Under the pieces are notes generated by a model, which ran no database searches, was not told the origin of the DNA, and saw only the letters and a list, made by a program, of their open reading frames with translations. The position numbers and the translations under genes are program-made. Shown here piece by piece: positions 1-6,271 of a stretch of 6,925 nt of DNA. The stretch's first letter is position 1, and the number at the start of each line of letters is the position of its first letter. The stretch comes from JAFGJU01 sp964570935 (lineage in GTDB: Bacteria; Eisenbacteria; RBG-16-71-46; JAFGJU01): the NCBI GenBank assembly GCA_964570935.1, contig CAZMZP010000081.1:1-6925 (forward strand), written 5' to 3'.

Positions 1-792
1 ATGCTCGGTTTCTACCTGACCGACCATCCCCTGGCGCCGGTGCGGGACAGAATCGGCAAGCTGACGACGTGCGAGATCGCCAGGATAAACGAGCTTTCGG
101 ACAGGACCGGAGTCACGCTGATAGGCGTGGTCGCGAGCTGCAAGGTCATCATGAGCAAGAACAACAAGCCGATGGCGTTCGTCGGCCTGGAGGACTTTTC
201 GGGTTCGGTGGAATGCGTCGTGTTTCCGGACCTCTACGATGCCGCCAGGAACGAACTGTGCGTCGACTCGGTGGTGCTGGTCAAGGGCAGAAAGAGCAGC
301 AAGGAGGATTCGGTCAAGATAGTGGCGCAGGCGGTAGAGGAGTTCAAGGACACCGGCGAACAGGCGCAATCGTCGCAGCCGGCTGAGGCGCCCGTTCCCG
401 CGGAGAACTCGGGACGGGGTCCGGACGAGCCGGGCGAGCACGCGGCAAGCGCGACCGGGGAATCGGCGGCGCAGCTGCCGCGCCTGGAGATCGAGCTGGG
501 CTCGCGCCGGCAGGAACTGGCCGAGCAAGTCAGGAGAGTGCTCATCGGTTCTCCGGGCGGGAGTGAGGTCGTAATCGCCGTCCCGGACGTCGGGAACGGA
601 CTGGTGAGGGTGCGGCCGCGCTCGATGAGGGTGAGCGTCGACCAGCTTCTGGTGAACAACCTCAAGGAACTTGTCGGACCTTCCGGAGTCAAAGTATGGT
701 GGCCGGGACACGCGGGCGTGGAATTCGACAGCGCCGACACGGCAGTCCCGCGGCCGCCGAGCGAAGGGGGCTACACGCCCGATGGGCACTGA
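1..792 (+). CDS. dnaE: DNA polymerase III alpha subunit, C-terminal part (5' truncated by window edge)
   Basis: This is the last 263 residues of the replicative polymerase catalytic subunit. The ATG at base 1 is an internal Met: it begins the conserved segment MLGFYLTDHP, which matches the ETLGLYLTGHP stretch deep inside E. coli DnaE. Residues about 37-115 form the OB-fold (VTLIGVVASCKV, then LEDFSGSVECVVFP, then VVLVKGR), which in this family binds single-stranded template. Residues about 116-158 are an Ala/Pro/Glu-rich linker. Residues about 159-235 match the C-terminal domain, which in E. coli contacts tau; RVSVDQLLVNNL corresponds to the end of E. coli DnaE. About 28 further residues form a polar tail with no recognised function, and this tail is encoded over the accA ribosome-binding region. 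The polymerase active site, PHP domain and clamp-binding motif would lie upstream, outside the window. The stop codon lies inside accA. Identification is firm; the fine domain edges are approximate. Confidence 0.95.
   Translation: MLGFYLTDHPLAPVRDRIGKLTTCEIARINELSDRTGVTLIGVVASCKVIMSKNNKPMAFVGLEDFSGSVECVVFPDLYDAARNELCVDSVVLVKGRKSSKEDSVKIVAQAVEEFKDTGEQAQSSQPAEAPVPAENSGRGPDEPGEHAASATGESAAQLPRLEIELGSRRQELAEQVRRVLIGSPGGSEVVIAVPDVGNGLVRVRPRSMRVSVDQLLVNNLKELVGPSGVKVWWPGHAGVEFDSADTAVPRPPSEGGYTPDGH
763..770 (+). promoter_or_regulatory. Shine-Dalgarno-like sequence for accA inside dnaE
   Basis: GAAGGGGG lies 11 bases before the ATG at 782, within the last dnaE codons. It is the only purine-rich tract near that ATG. 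It supports the start at 782 over the longer in-frame start at 671, which would add 37 residues unlike any AccA. Spacing is slightly long, so ribosomes finishing dnaE may also reinitiate here. Confidence 0.5.
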
Positions 793-1759
793 CGCGACCT
801 GGCTGGATTTTGAGAAGCCGATCATAGAGCTGGAGAGGCGGATACAGGACCTCAAGGATTTCGGGAGCGAAGAGGAAATAGAGTTCTCCGAAGAGATCAA
901 GAGGCTGGAACGCCGCCTGTCCCGGCTCAAGGATGAGATTTACGCCGGGCTCTCGAGCTGGCAGAAGGTCCAGCTCGCGCGGCATCCCCGCAGGCCGTAC
1001 ACGCTGGACTATGTAGAGACCATCTGCTCGAACTTCTTGGAGCTCCACGGCGACAGGGCATTTGCCGACGACAAGGCGGTCGTGGGCGGGCTGGCCGACA
1101 TAGACGGCAGGCCCGTGATGATAATCGGTCAGCAGAAGGGCCGGAACACCAAGGAGAACCTTTACAGGAACTTCGGAATGCCGCACCCGGAGGGCTATCG
1201 GAAGGCCCTCAGGTTGATGCAGACGGCCGGGAAGTTCGGCTGTCCGATAGTCAGTTTCATAGACACGCCGGGAGCGTTTCCCGGGATTGGTGCGGAGGAG
1301 AGGGGACAGTCCGAGGCCATCGCCAGGAACCTGCGCGAGATGGCGCGGCTGCCGGTGCCGTTCGTTGTGGCCGTGATAGGTGAGGGCGGCAGTGGCGGCG
1401 CTTTGGCAATGGCCGTGGGTGACGTGATACTGATGATGGAGAACTCCATCTATTCCGTGATCTCGCCCGAGGGCTGCGCGGCGATACTCTGGAGCGACAG
1501 GGCCAAGGCGCCTCAGGCGGCGGAGGCGCTTCGCCTCACCGCCAAGGACCTCCTCGAGCTGGGTGTCGTGGACGAGCTGGTCCCCGAGCCCGCTGGCGGC
1601 GCGCACAGAGACGCCGAACAGGCGGCCGTCGCTCTCAAGGAAACCCTCGTGCGCCGGCTGGACGACCTGGCCCGGTTGCCGGTGGGAGACCTTCTTGAGC
1701 GAAGAGCGGCGAAGTACCGCTCGATGGGAGTGTTCGAGAAGGGGCCCGATCGGGGCTGA
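782..1759 (+). CDS. accA: Acetyl-CoA carboxylase carboxyltransferase subunit alpha
   Basis: AccA pairs with AccD as the cytoplasmic carboxyltransferase that moves the carboxyl group from carboxybiotin to acetyl-CoA. The product is malonyl-CoA, the first committed step of fatty-acid synthesis. The 325-residue product is close to the 319 residues of E. coli AccA. The N-terminus (about residues 7-60, LDFEKPIIELERRI) is the family's helical region. The crotonase-like core follows: LHGDRAFADD (88-97), GQQKGRNT (116-123), MPHPEGYRKALRLM (133-146), FIDTPGAFPGIGAEERGQ (159-176) and IGEGGSGGALA (199-209). The last is the Gly-rich loop that in this family supplies the oxyanion hole. ISPEGCAAILW (227-237) is also typical. 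The C-terminal helical region ends with KYRSMGVFEK. The start at 782 overlaps the end of dnaE by 11 bases; dnaE-accA adjacency is common in bacteria. accD is not in the window. Ile is encoded by ATA at 10 of 19 positions, unusual for such GC-rich DNA. No key motif is missing. Confidence 0.97.
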   Translation: MGTDATWLDFEKPIIELERRIQDLKDFGSEEEIEFSEEIKRLERRLSRLKDEIYAGLSSWQKVQLARHPRRPYTLDYVETICSNFLELHGDRAFADDKAVVGGLADIDGRPVMIIGQQKGRNTKENLYRNFGMPHPEGYRKALRLMQTAGKFGCPIVSFIDTPGAFPGIGAEERGQSEAIARNLREMARLPVPFVVAVIGEGGSGGALAMAVGDVILMMENSIYSVISPEGCAAILWSDRAKAPQAAEALRLTAKDLLELGVVDELVPEPAGGAHRDAEQAAVALKETLVRRLDDLARLPVGDLLERRAAKYRSMGVFEKGPDRG

Positions 1760-1783
1760 CGTTGAACAGACAGTCCGCGCCGT

Positions 1784-1803
1784 CGCCGGCTTCATGACCG
1801 GCG
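1784..1803 (+). other. GC-rich hairpin in the accA to zinc-ribbon gene gap
   Basis: CGCCGG (1784-1789) can pair perfectly with CCGGCG (1798-1803) around the 8-base loop CTTCATGA. No T-tract follows, so it is not a standard intrinsic terminator. It ends 19 bases before the next Shine-Dalgarno and would not mask it. It could be an RNA-processing or stability element, or chance in GC-rich DNA. Confidence 0.3.
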
Positions 1804-1822
1804 CAGGCAGAAGTCCGTTTCC

Positions 1823-1830
1823 GGAGGTGA
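1823..1830 (+). promoter_or_regulatory. Strong Shine-Dalgarno for the zinc-ribbon gene
   Basis: GGAGGTGA is close to a perfect anti-16S match; its GGAGG core ends 6 bases before the ATG at 1834. The TGA at 1828-1830 is also an in-frame stop, so the gene cannot begin further upstream. This fixes the start of a very short gene. Confidence 0.8.
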
Positions 1831-1833
1831 CAG

Positions 1834-1998
1834 ATGCTTAGTGAAGAGCTTCTGAGAATCCTTGTGTGTCCGCAGTGCAAGGGCGAGCTCGAATACGACA
1901 GGAAGAACGAGAAACTGACATGCCGCCCCTGCCGGCTCAAGTACGACATCAAAGACAACATTCCCATAATGCTCATAGACGAAGCCGAGAAGTTGTAG
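1834..1998 (+). CDS. Small Trm112/YcaR-like (UPF0434) zinc-ribbon protein
   Basis: This 54-residue protein runs from the ATG at 1834 to the TAG at 1996-1998. It begins MLSEELLRILVCPQCKGEL and carries two CxxC pairs, C12-C15 (CPQC) and C30-C33 (CRPC), which together look like one four-Cys zinc site. LKYDIKDNIPIMLIDEAEKL matches the ending of bacterial YcaR/Trm112-like proteins (E. coli YcaR has RDGIPVLLETEA). E. coli YcaR lacks part of the Cys set, so this copy looks like a metal-binding version. In eukaryotes and archaea Trm112 activates methyltransferases that act on tRNA, rRNA or release factors. The role of the bacterial short form is poorly defined, and no methyltransferase lies in the window. 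The gene follows accA by 74 bases and precedes porU by 56, on the same strand, so it may share their transcript. Family assignment is strong; the function is open. Confidence 0.88.
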   Translation: MLSEELLRILVCPQCKGELEYDRKNEKLTCRPCRLKYDIKDNIPIMLIDEAEKL

Positions 1999-2011
1999 GT
2001 CTCTGACAGGC

Positions 2012-2028
2012 CGGGCCGGCCGGGCCCG
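2012..2028 (+). other. GC-rich hairpin between the zinc-ribbon gene and porU
   Basis: CGGGCC (2012-2017) pairs with GGCCCG (2023-2028) around the loop GGCCG. It sits in a run of GGCC units with several alternative pairings. No T-tract follows, so a Rho-independent terminator is doubtful. It ends 14 bases before the porU Shine-Dalgarno. It may separate expression of porU from the upstream genes, or be simple GC-rich sequence. Confidence 0.3.
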
Positions 2029-2042
2029 CGACCTGCCTCCAC

Positions 2043-2046
2043 GGAG
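2043..2046 (+). promoter_or_regulatory. Shine-Dalgarno that selects the porU start
   Basis: GGAG lies 8 bases before the ATG at 2055, the usual distance. The upstream in-frame GTG at 2046 overlaps this site and so cannot use it. The ATG at 2061 would be 14 bases away. The ATG at 2055 is therefore the preferred start. Confidence 0.65.
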
Positions 2047-2054
2047 TGTTCCAG

Positions 2055-5000
2055 ATGCGCATGGTGTGTTTCAGATTGGCGTACCCGCTCCTCGCTTCGC
2101 TCCTGCTGGCCGCGGCCGCGCCGTCACCGGCCTTGAGCGAACAGGCCGGCGCCGAGCCGGCCCGCCTGCTGCGCGCCGATTCCGAGCTGATACAGTTCGA
2201 AGTGACCTGTCCGGAGCCGGTGTCGGTGGCCAGGCAGACGGACAAGGGTGAGTTTCGGGTCATGCGAATCCCCGGCTTCTTCTCGTACGGCAAGCCCGGC
2301 GAGGCCGAGCTGCCTCACAGGACGTTCCTGGTGGGCGTGCCGGCCGACTGCGAGTACGAAGTGAGTGTCACGCCGCTGGAGGAAGCGAACCTCGCGCCCA
2401 TGAGGATACTGCCGACGCCGTTTCTGTCCGAGACGGAGGACGGTATGGCCCAGGAGAAGTTCGCGCCGGACGAAGAGTTCTACGCCTCGGACGAGTTCCG
2501 TCCCGCCCGGCCCCTGCTGGGCGTCAGTGACTCCTGGATGAGGCACCAGAGAGTTTTGGGGATAGACGTGTGCCCGGTCAGGTACAACCCTGCCTCCGGG
2601 GCGGTCGTGCTGCTGAAGAGAATCATGGTCACGGTCACGCTGCGCCGGACCGGAGCCGGGACGAACGCCGGCGCGGCCGGTGAGTCCGCGACCCAGGCGG
2701 CTCCCTCGGTGGACGGCCTGGAGGGCATGTACAAGATCACGGTTCTCAACTACGAGCAGGCCAGGCAGTGGAGGGGCAGGCTCGTGCCCAGACCCGTGTC
2801 ACAGACCGGCGATTCGTTCGGCTCTTCGGCGAACTGGTGCAAGATAGGCGTGGAGCAGCGCGGCGTCTACAAAGTGACGGGTGCGACCCTGGTTTCCGCG
2901 GGCGTGACCGACCTGGGAAGCGTGAACCCGCTTACCCTGCGGCTTTTCAACGGTGGGGGGCTCTCACTCAGCCCTTCGAGGACGGTCTCCGGGATTGCTC
3001 CCTGGATGAGAGAATGCGCGATTACGGTGGTTGACGGCGGAGACGGCCGGTTCGACTCTCAAGACTACGTGCTCTTCTACGGAATGGGCGCGTCCGACTG
3101 GCTTGACTACTTCGTGCCGGACACAACGGTCACATATGTCGAGAACGAGTACTCGGACACGAACGTCTACTGGCTCACGTGGAACGGCAGCTTCTCCGAG
3201 AATCCGCAGCCCTTGCGAGTGGGAGAAAAAAGCGGGGAGCCCGTGACGGCCGGGGCGTACGCGCCCACGAGCCATCCGGCCAGAGTCCACATGGAGCAGA
3301 ACAGGGAATACGACTCCTCGCTCTACGAGCGCGGGGTGCGATGGGAGAAATGGTGGTGGGCCACTTTGTCGAACCCCGGCAGCGCGGGTTCGACCTCGTT
3401 CCTGTACACCTTCAAGGCCCCGCAGGCGGAGCCGGCATCGGGCTGCAGCCTGGCCGTCAGGCTGTGGGCGCCGTGCACAAGGTACGCCGACTGGTGCTCG
3501 TCGGAGTCGCACACGGCGGCAGTCATACTGAACAGACGGGCGATAGACCAGGAGAGCTGGGGGGGCGTCAACGTCAGAAGGGACCTGACCGGCACCAGCC
3601 CGACGTCACAGGAGACGGACTCCCTGGTGGTAACGGTGGCGGCGCCGAGGGACGCCCTCTACCTGGCCTGGTACGAGCTGTTCTACCAGAAGAGGTTCGC
3701 CGCAGACCCGCTGAGCAACGGCTCCGTCGCGTTCTCGAGTCCCGACACGAGCGGCGTCGTGCACTATTCCGTCTCGGGCCTCGGGAACCCGGCCGGCCTT
3801 CTTCTGTTGGACGTCACCGACTACTACTCACCCAGGAGCATCACCGGCTACCAGGTGGCCGAGATCCTGGGCACCTACACCGTGGAGTTCGAGGACACGT
3901 TGGACCCCGGCCATCGCAAGCACTACCTGCTTCTGAACGCGTCCGCGCTCAAGAGCGCCGCCTCGGTGGGCCTGAGGCAGTTCGACAGACGCCTGAGGGA
4001 CGTGACCAACGGCGCCGACTACATGATAGTCGTCCACAAGGCGCTGGCCGGCGGCGTTCAGGGTCTGGAGGACCTCCGCGAATCGAAACTTTCCGGCGTC
4101 TCCGACCCAACCGTCTTCACGGCCACAACCGAGGAGATATTCGACGAGTTCTCGTGGGGGCTGGATGACCCGTGCGCCATACGCGATTTCCTGATGTACG
4201 CGTACTGGAACTGGGCCGGCATCCCGCGTCCCATCTCCTACGTGCTGATGGCGGGCGACGCGACATACGATTTCAAGGACTACTACAACTACGGGCTTGT
4301 GAACCTGGTGCCGACCTGGGAAGGCACCTACGACTACATTCAGACGGAGTCGCAGCTGGTGAACGACGATTTCTTCGCGCTCTTGGACGGCGCGAACGAC
4401 AAGCTGCTGGACGTGTGCCTTGGCCGCATCACGTTCCAGACGCTGCCCGAGGCGAACGCGATTGTGAACGGGAAGATCGTGCCTTACGCCACGTCACCCG
4501 GTCACGGGATTTGGCGGAACAAGGCGATACTGGTGGCGGACGACAATACGATCTGCCGGTCGCCTGAGACTCTGGGCTACGACCACATCGTCCAGACCGA
4601 ACTGGTGGCCAATCTGGCCCTTCCTGACGTGCTGGACCCTCACAAGATCTATCTTTCCGAGTTCCGGTACGACACGCTGACCTGCTACAAGTCACAGGCC
4701 AAGGCCGCCTTCCTGTCTGATTTCAGCGACGGAGCCCTCATAATCAACTACATAGGTCACGGCAACTGGAACCAGCTCGCGCATGAGCAGGTACTCCAGA
4801 TCAGGGACGTGGCGTCGTTGTCGAACGTTGGGAAGCTTGCCCTCTTCTTCGCGGGTTCCTGCAAGGTGGCCAAGTTCGACGAGCCCTTCGAAGAAGGTTT
4901 GGGGGAGGCTCTCCTGAAGTCGAGCCAGGCCGGCGCCGCGGCCTCGGTGTCCGCGACCGGCCTCGTCTACAGCTGGTCCAACTATGACTTCAACAGCCGG

Positions 5001-6170
5001 TATTACAGACTGTTGTTTCCGGACGGCGGCATCGACTCGCTGGTGCCCGTCGGAGTTGCGCTGATGGCGACCAAGAACTACCTGGCCTCGTCTTACGACG
5101 ACACTCTGAATTCGAAGAGGTACGTGCTCATGGGCGACCCGGCTCTGCTGCTGGCGACCCCCGAGCTGGGCGTGAGTCTTGACCCGGCCGTCCTGGACAC
5201 GCTGCGTCAGGGCGACGTGGTGACTGTGAGCGGCGAGGTGACGGAGGACGGAAGCCGGGCGACCTGGTACGAGGGGACAGCGGACGTCCTTGTGTCGGGA
5301 ACCGAGATCGTGCGCAAGCCCACTTCCTCGGTGACTTATTCGCTTCCGGGCGGGTCCATCTTCCACGGAACCGCCACGGTCCAGCAGGGGGGGTTCGGGT
5401 TCTCGTTCGTCGTGCCGACGGACGCCTCGGTCGTGGGACCCACCGGCAGGGCCAGAGGTTATTCGATGAATTCCGTGGACGGCGCGGGCATCGCGTATCC
5501 CTTGGTAATCGAGGCGTCGACGAGTCCCCCCACCGACACGACGGGGCCGACCGTATCGCTCAGGTTCGACGGCGGGGCGGTGTACGTGCCTTCGGGGTCC
5601 GTGCTGCACATCACGCTTAGCGACGAGCACGGCATAAGCGCCTCAGGCGCCACCGTGAACAACGCCATCCTGCTCCAGATCGACAAGTCGCTTCAGCCCG
5701 TGGACCTCACGTCCGCCTTCGTGTACTCCCCGGACAGCTACCAGAGCGGCGTGATCGACTACGCGCTTCCGCCCCTGGCGTCCGGGCCGCATTCGGCGCT
5801 GCTGGTCTGCCACGACAACCTTGGCAACAGGGGGAGCGCGGAGCTGGGCTTCGAGATAGTGGAAACGGGCACACTCGCGCTCAAGGACGTCCTTAACTAT
5901 CCCAACCCGTTCGAGGACGAGACGTACGTGACCTTTGAGCTCACGTCGGACGCGGTGGCCACGATAAAGATCTACACGGTCTCGGGGAAACTGGTGCGGA
6001 AACTGTGCGAGGGGTGCCCGGCGCGGCGCGGCAACAATCAGTTCAGGTGGGACGGAAGAGACTCCGAGGGCCACGCCGTGGCCAACGGAGTGTATCTTTA
6101 TTTCATAGAGGTGAGCGATACGCAGGGCAAAAAGGACTCCTTCATAGGGAGGGCGGCCCTACTTAAGTAG
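2055..6170 (+). CDS. porU: Type IX secretion system sortase PorU-like (C25 gingipain-family peptidase)
   Basis: PorU is the cell-surface cysteine peptidase that cleaves the C-terminal sorting domain of T9SS cargo and joins the mature protein to a surface glycolipid. The 1371-residue product starts with a signal peptide (MRMVCFRLAYPLLASLLLAA, cleavage near residue 28). Residues about 45-190 resemble a C25 propeptide (GEAELPHRTFLVGVP; CPVRYNPASGAVVLL). The PorU-type beta region follows from W261 (WCKIGVEQRGVYKVTG) to DGRFDSQDYVLFYG ending at 343. The caspase-like C25 domain spans about 655-1030. It contains MAGDATYDF (D735), the catalytic His902 in YIGHGNWN and Cys936 in FFAGSCKVAKFDEP, 34 residues apart as against 33 in gingipain RgpB, and it ends at YVLMGDPAL (1023-1031). 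Ig-like beta regions with DTTGP and DEHGI motifs follow. Residues 1281-1371 form a FlgD-like/T9SS type A C-terminal domain (NYPNPF, W1332 in WDGRD, NGVYLY at 1344). It is longer than P. gingivalis PorU (about 1158) and contains 16 cysteines after the signal peptide. A C25 protease that is itself cargo is the alternative, but the full domain order and the porV neighbour favour PorU. Confidence 0.88.
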   Translation: MRMVCFRLAYPLLASLLLAAAAPSPALSEQAGAEPARLLRADSELIQFEVTCPEPVSVARQTDKGEFRVMRIPGFFSYGKPGEAELPHRTFLVGVPADCEYEVSVTPLEEANLAPMRILPTPFLSETEDGMAQEKFAPDEEFYASDEFRPARPLLGVSDSWMRHQRVLGIDVCPVRYNPASGAVVLLKRIMVTVTLRRTGAGTNAGAAGESATQAAPSVDGLEGMYKITVLNYEQARQWRGRLVPRPVSQTGDSFGSSANWCKIGVEQRGVYKVTGATLVSAGVTDLGSVNPLTLRLFNGGGLSLSPSRTVSGIAPWMRECAITVVDGGDGRFDSQDYVLFYGMGASDWLDYFVPDTTVTYVENEYSDTNVYWLTWNGSFSENPQPLRVGEKSGEPVTAGAYAPTSHPARVHMEQNREYDSSLYERGVRWEKWWWATLSNPGSAGSTSFLYTFKAPQAEPASGCSLAVRLWAPCTRYADWCSSESHTAAVILNRRAIDQESWGGVNVRRDLTGTSPTSQETDSLVVTVAAPRDALYLAWYELFYQKRFAADPLSNGSVAFSSPDTSGVVHYSVSGLGNPAGLLLLDVTDYYSPRSITGYQVAEILGTYTVEFEDTLDPGHRKHYLLLNASALKSAASVGLRQFDRRLRDVTNGADYMIVVHKALAGGVQGLEDLRESKLSGVSDPTVFTATTEEIFDEFSWGLDDPCAIRDFLMYAYWNWAGIPRPISYVLMAGDATYDFKDYYNYGLVNLVPTWEGTYDYIQTESQLVNDDFFALLDGANDKLLDVCLGRITFQTLPEANAIVNGKIVPYATSPGHGIWRNKAILVADDNTICRSPETLGYDHIVQTELVANLALPDVLDPHKIYLSEFRYDTLTCYKSQAKAAFLSDFSDGALIINYIGHGNWNQLAHEQVLQIRDVASLSNVGKLALFFAGSCKVAKFDEPFEEGLGEALLKSSQAGAAASVSATGLVYSWSNYDFNSRYYRLLFPDGGIDSLVPVGVALMATKNYLASSYDDTLNSKRYVLMGDPALLLATPELGVSLDPAVLDTLRQGDVVTVSGEVTEDGSRATWYEGTADVLVSGTEIVRKPTSSVTYSLPGGSIFHGTATVQQGGFGFSFVVPTDASVVGPTGRARGYSMNSVDGAGIAYPLVIEASTSPPTDTTGPTVSLRFDGGAVYVPSGSVLHITLSDEHGISASGATVNNAILLQIDKSLQPVDLTSAFVYSPDSYQSGVIDYALPPLASGPHSALLVCHDNLGNRGSAELGFEIVETGTLALKDVLNYPNPFEDETYVTFELTSDAVATIKIYTVSGKLVRKLCEGCPARRGNNQFRWDGRDSEGHAVANGVYLYFIEVSDTQGKKDSFIGRAALLK
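6159..6170. repeat. Perfect 12-base palindrome over the porU stop codon
   Basis: CTACTTAAGTAG reads the same on both strands and covers the last three sense codons and the TAG stop of porU. As a DNA palindrome it has no loop, so it is not a terminator hairpin on its own. It could be a protein-binding site or chance. Confidence 0.4.
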
Positions 6171-6199
6171 TTGTCAGTCTGCCGATTCTGGGCTCTGGG

Positions 6200-6229
6200 T
6201 TGACTCGAGCCTCGAATGCATGATAGACT
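6200..6229 (+). promoter_or_regulatory. Possible sigma70-type promoter for the PorV-like gene
   Basis: In the 101-base gap after porU, TTGACT (6200-6205, 5 of 6 to the -35 consensus) is followed after 18 bases by TAGACT (6224-6229, 4 of 6 to the -10 consensus). A transcript would begin near 6236 and leave a leader of about 35 bases. The gap is less GC-rich than the flanking genes, as expected for a promoter. It would let the PorV-like gene be expressed apart from porU, perhaps at a higher level. It is a pattern match only, and promoter rules in this lineage are not known from the window. Confidence 0.35.
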
Positions 6230-6271
6230 CAAAGGACGTTGGCAGGGATTAGCGCCGAAAGGGGAACATAC

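Noticed and set aside
671..781. 37-residue N-terminal extension of accA from the ATG at 671
   Set aside because: The extension overlaps dnaE by more than 100 bases, resembles no AccA, and leaves the ATG at 782, which gives the normal family length, unused.
689..1795. Long open frame on the minus strand opposite accA (368 codons)
   Set aside because: It mirrors accA, which has unmistakable family motifs. Its translation shows no recognisable domain, and long antisense frames are expected in GC-rich DNA.
1760..1833. Promoter for the zinc-ribbon gene from TTGAAC at 1762
   Set aside because: No acceptable -10 box lies 16-18 bases downstream; that stretch is GC-rich.
1563..1841. Small plus-strand open frame spanning the end of accA and the gap
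   Set aside because: Mostly an out-of-frame reading of accA; it has no family match and would overlap the well-supported zinc-ribbon gene start.
2046..2054. GTG at 2046 as the start of porU
   Set aside because: It overlaps the GGAG Shine-Dalgarno that fits the ATG at 2055 with normal spacing.
2055..2140. PorU as a lipoprotein because of Cys5 in the signal peptide
   Set aside because: Cys5 lies before the hydrophobic core, not after it, and there is no lipobox; a signal peptidase I site is more likely.
3179..4168. Plus-strand open frame of 329 codons in another frame inside porU
   Set aside because: Arg/Gly/Pro-rich translation without motifs; it lies wholly within the real porU frame, and no frameshift in porU is needed.
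4692..5630. Long minus-strand open frame opposite the C25 region (312 codons)
   Set aside because: Low-complexity His/Arg/Gly-rich translation typical of an antisense shadow; the sense frame is clearly PorU.
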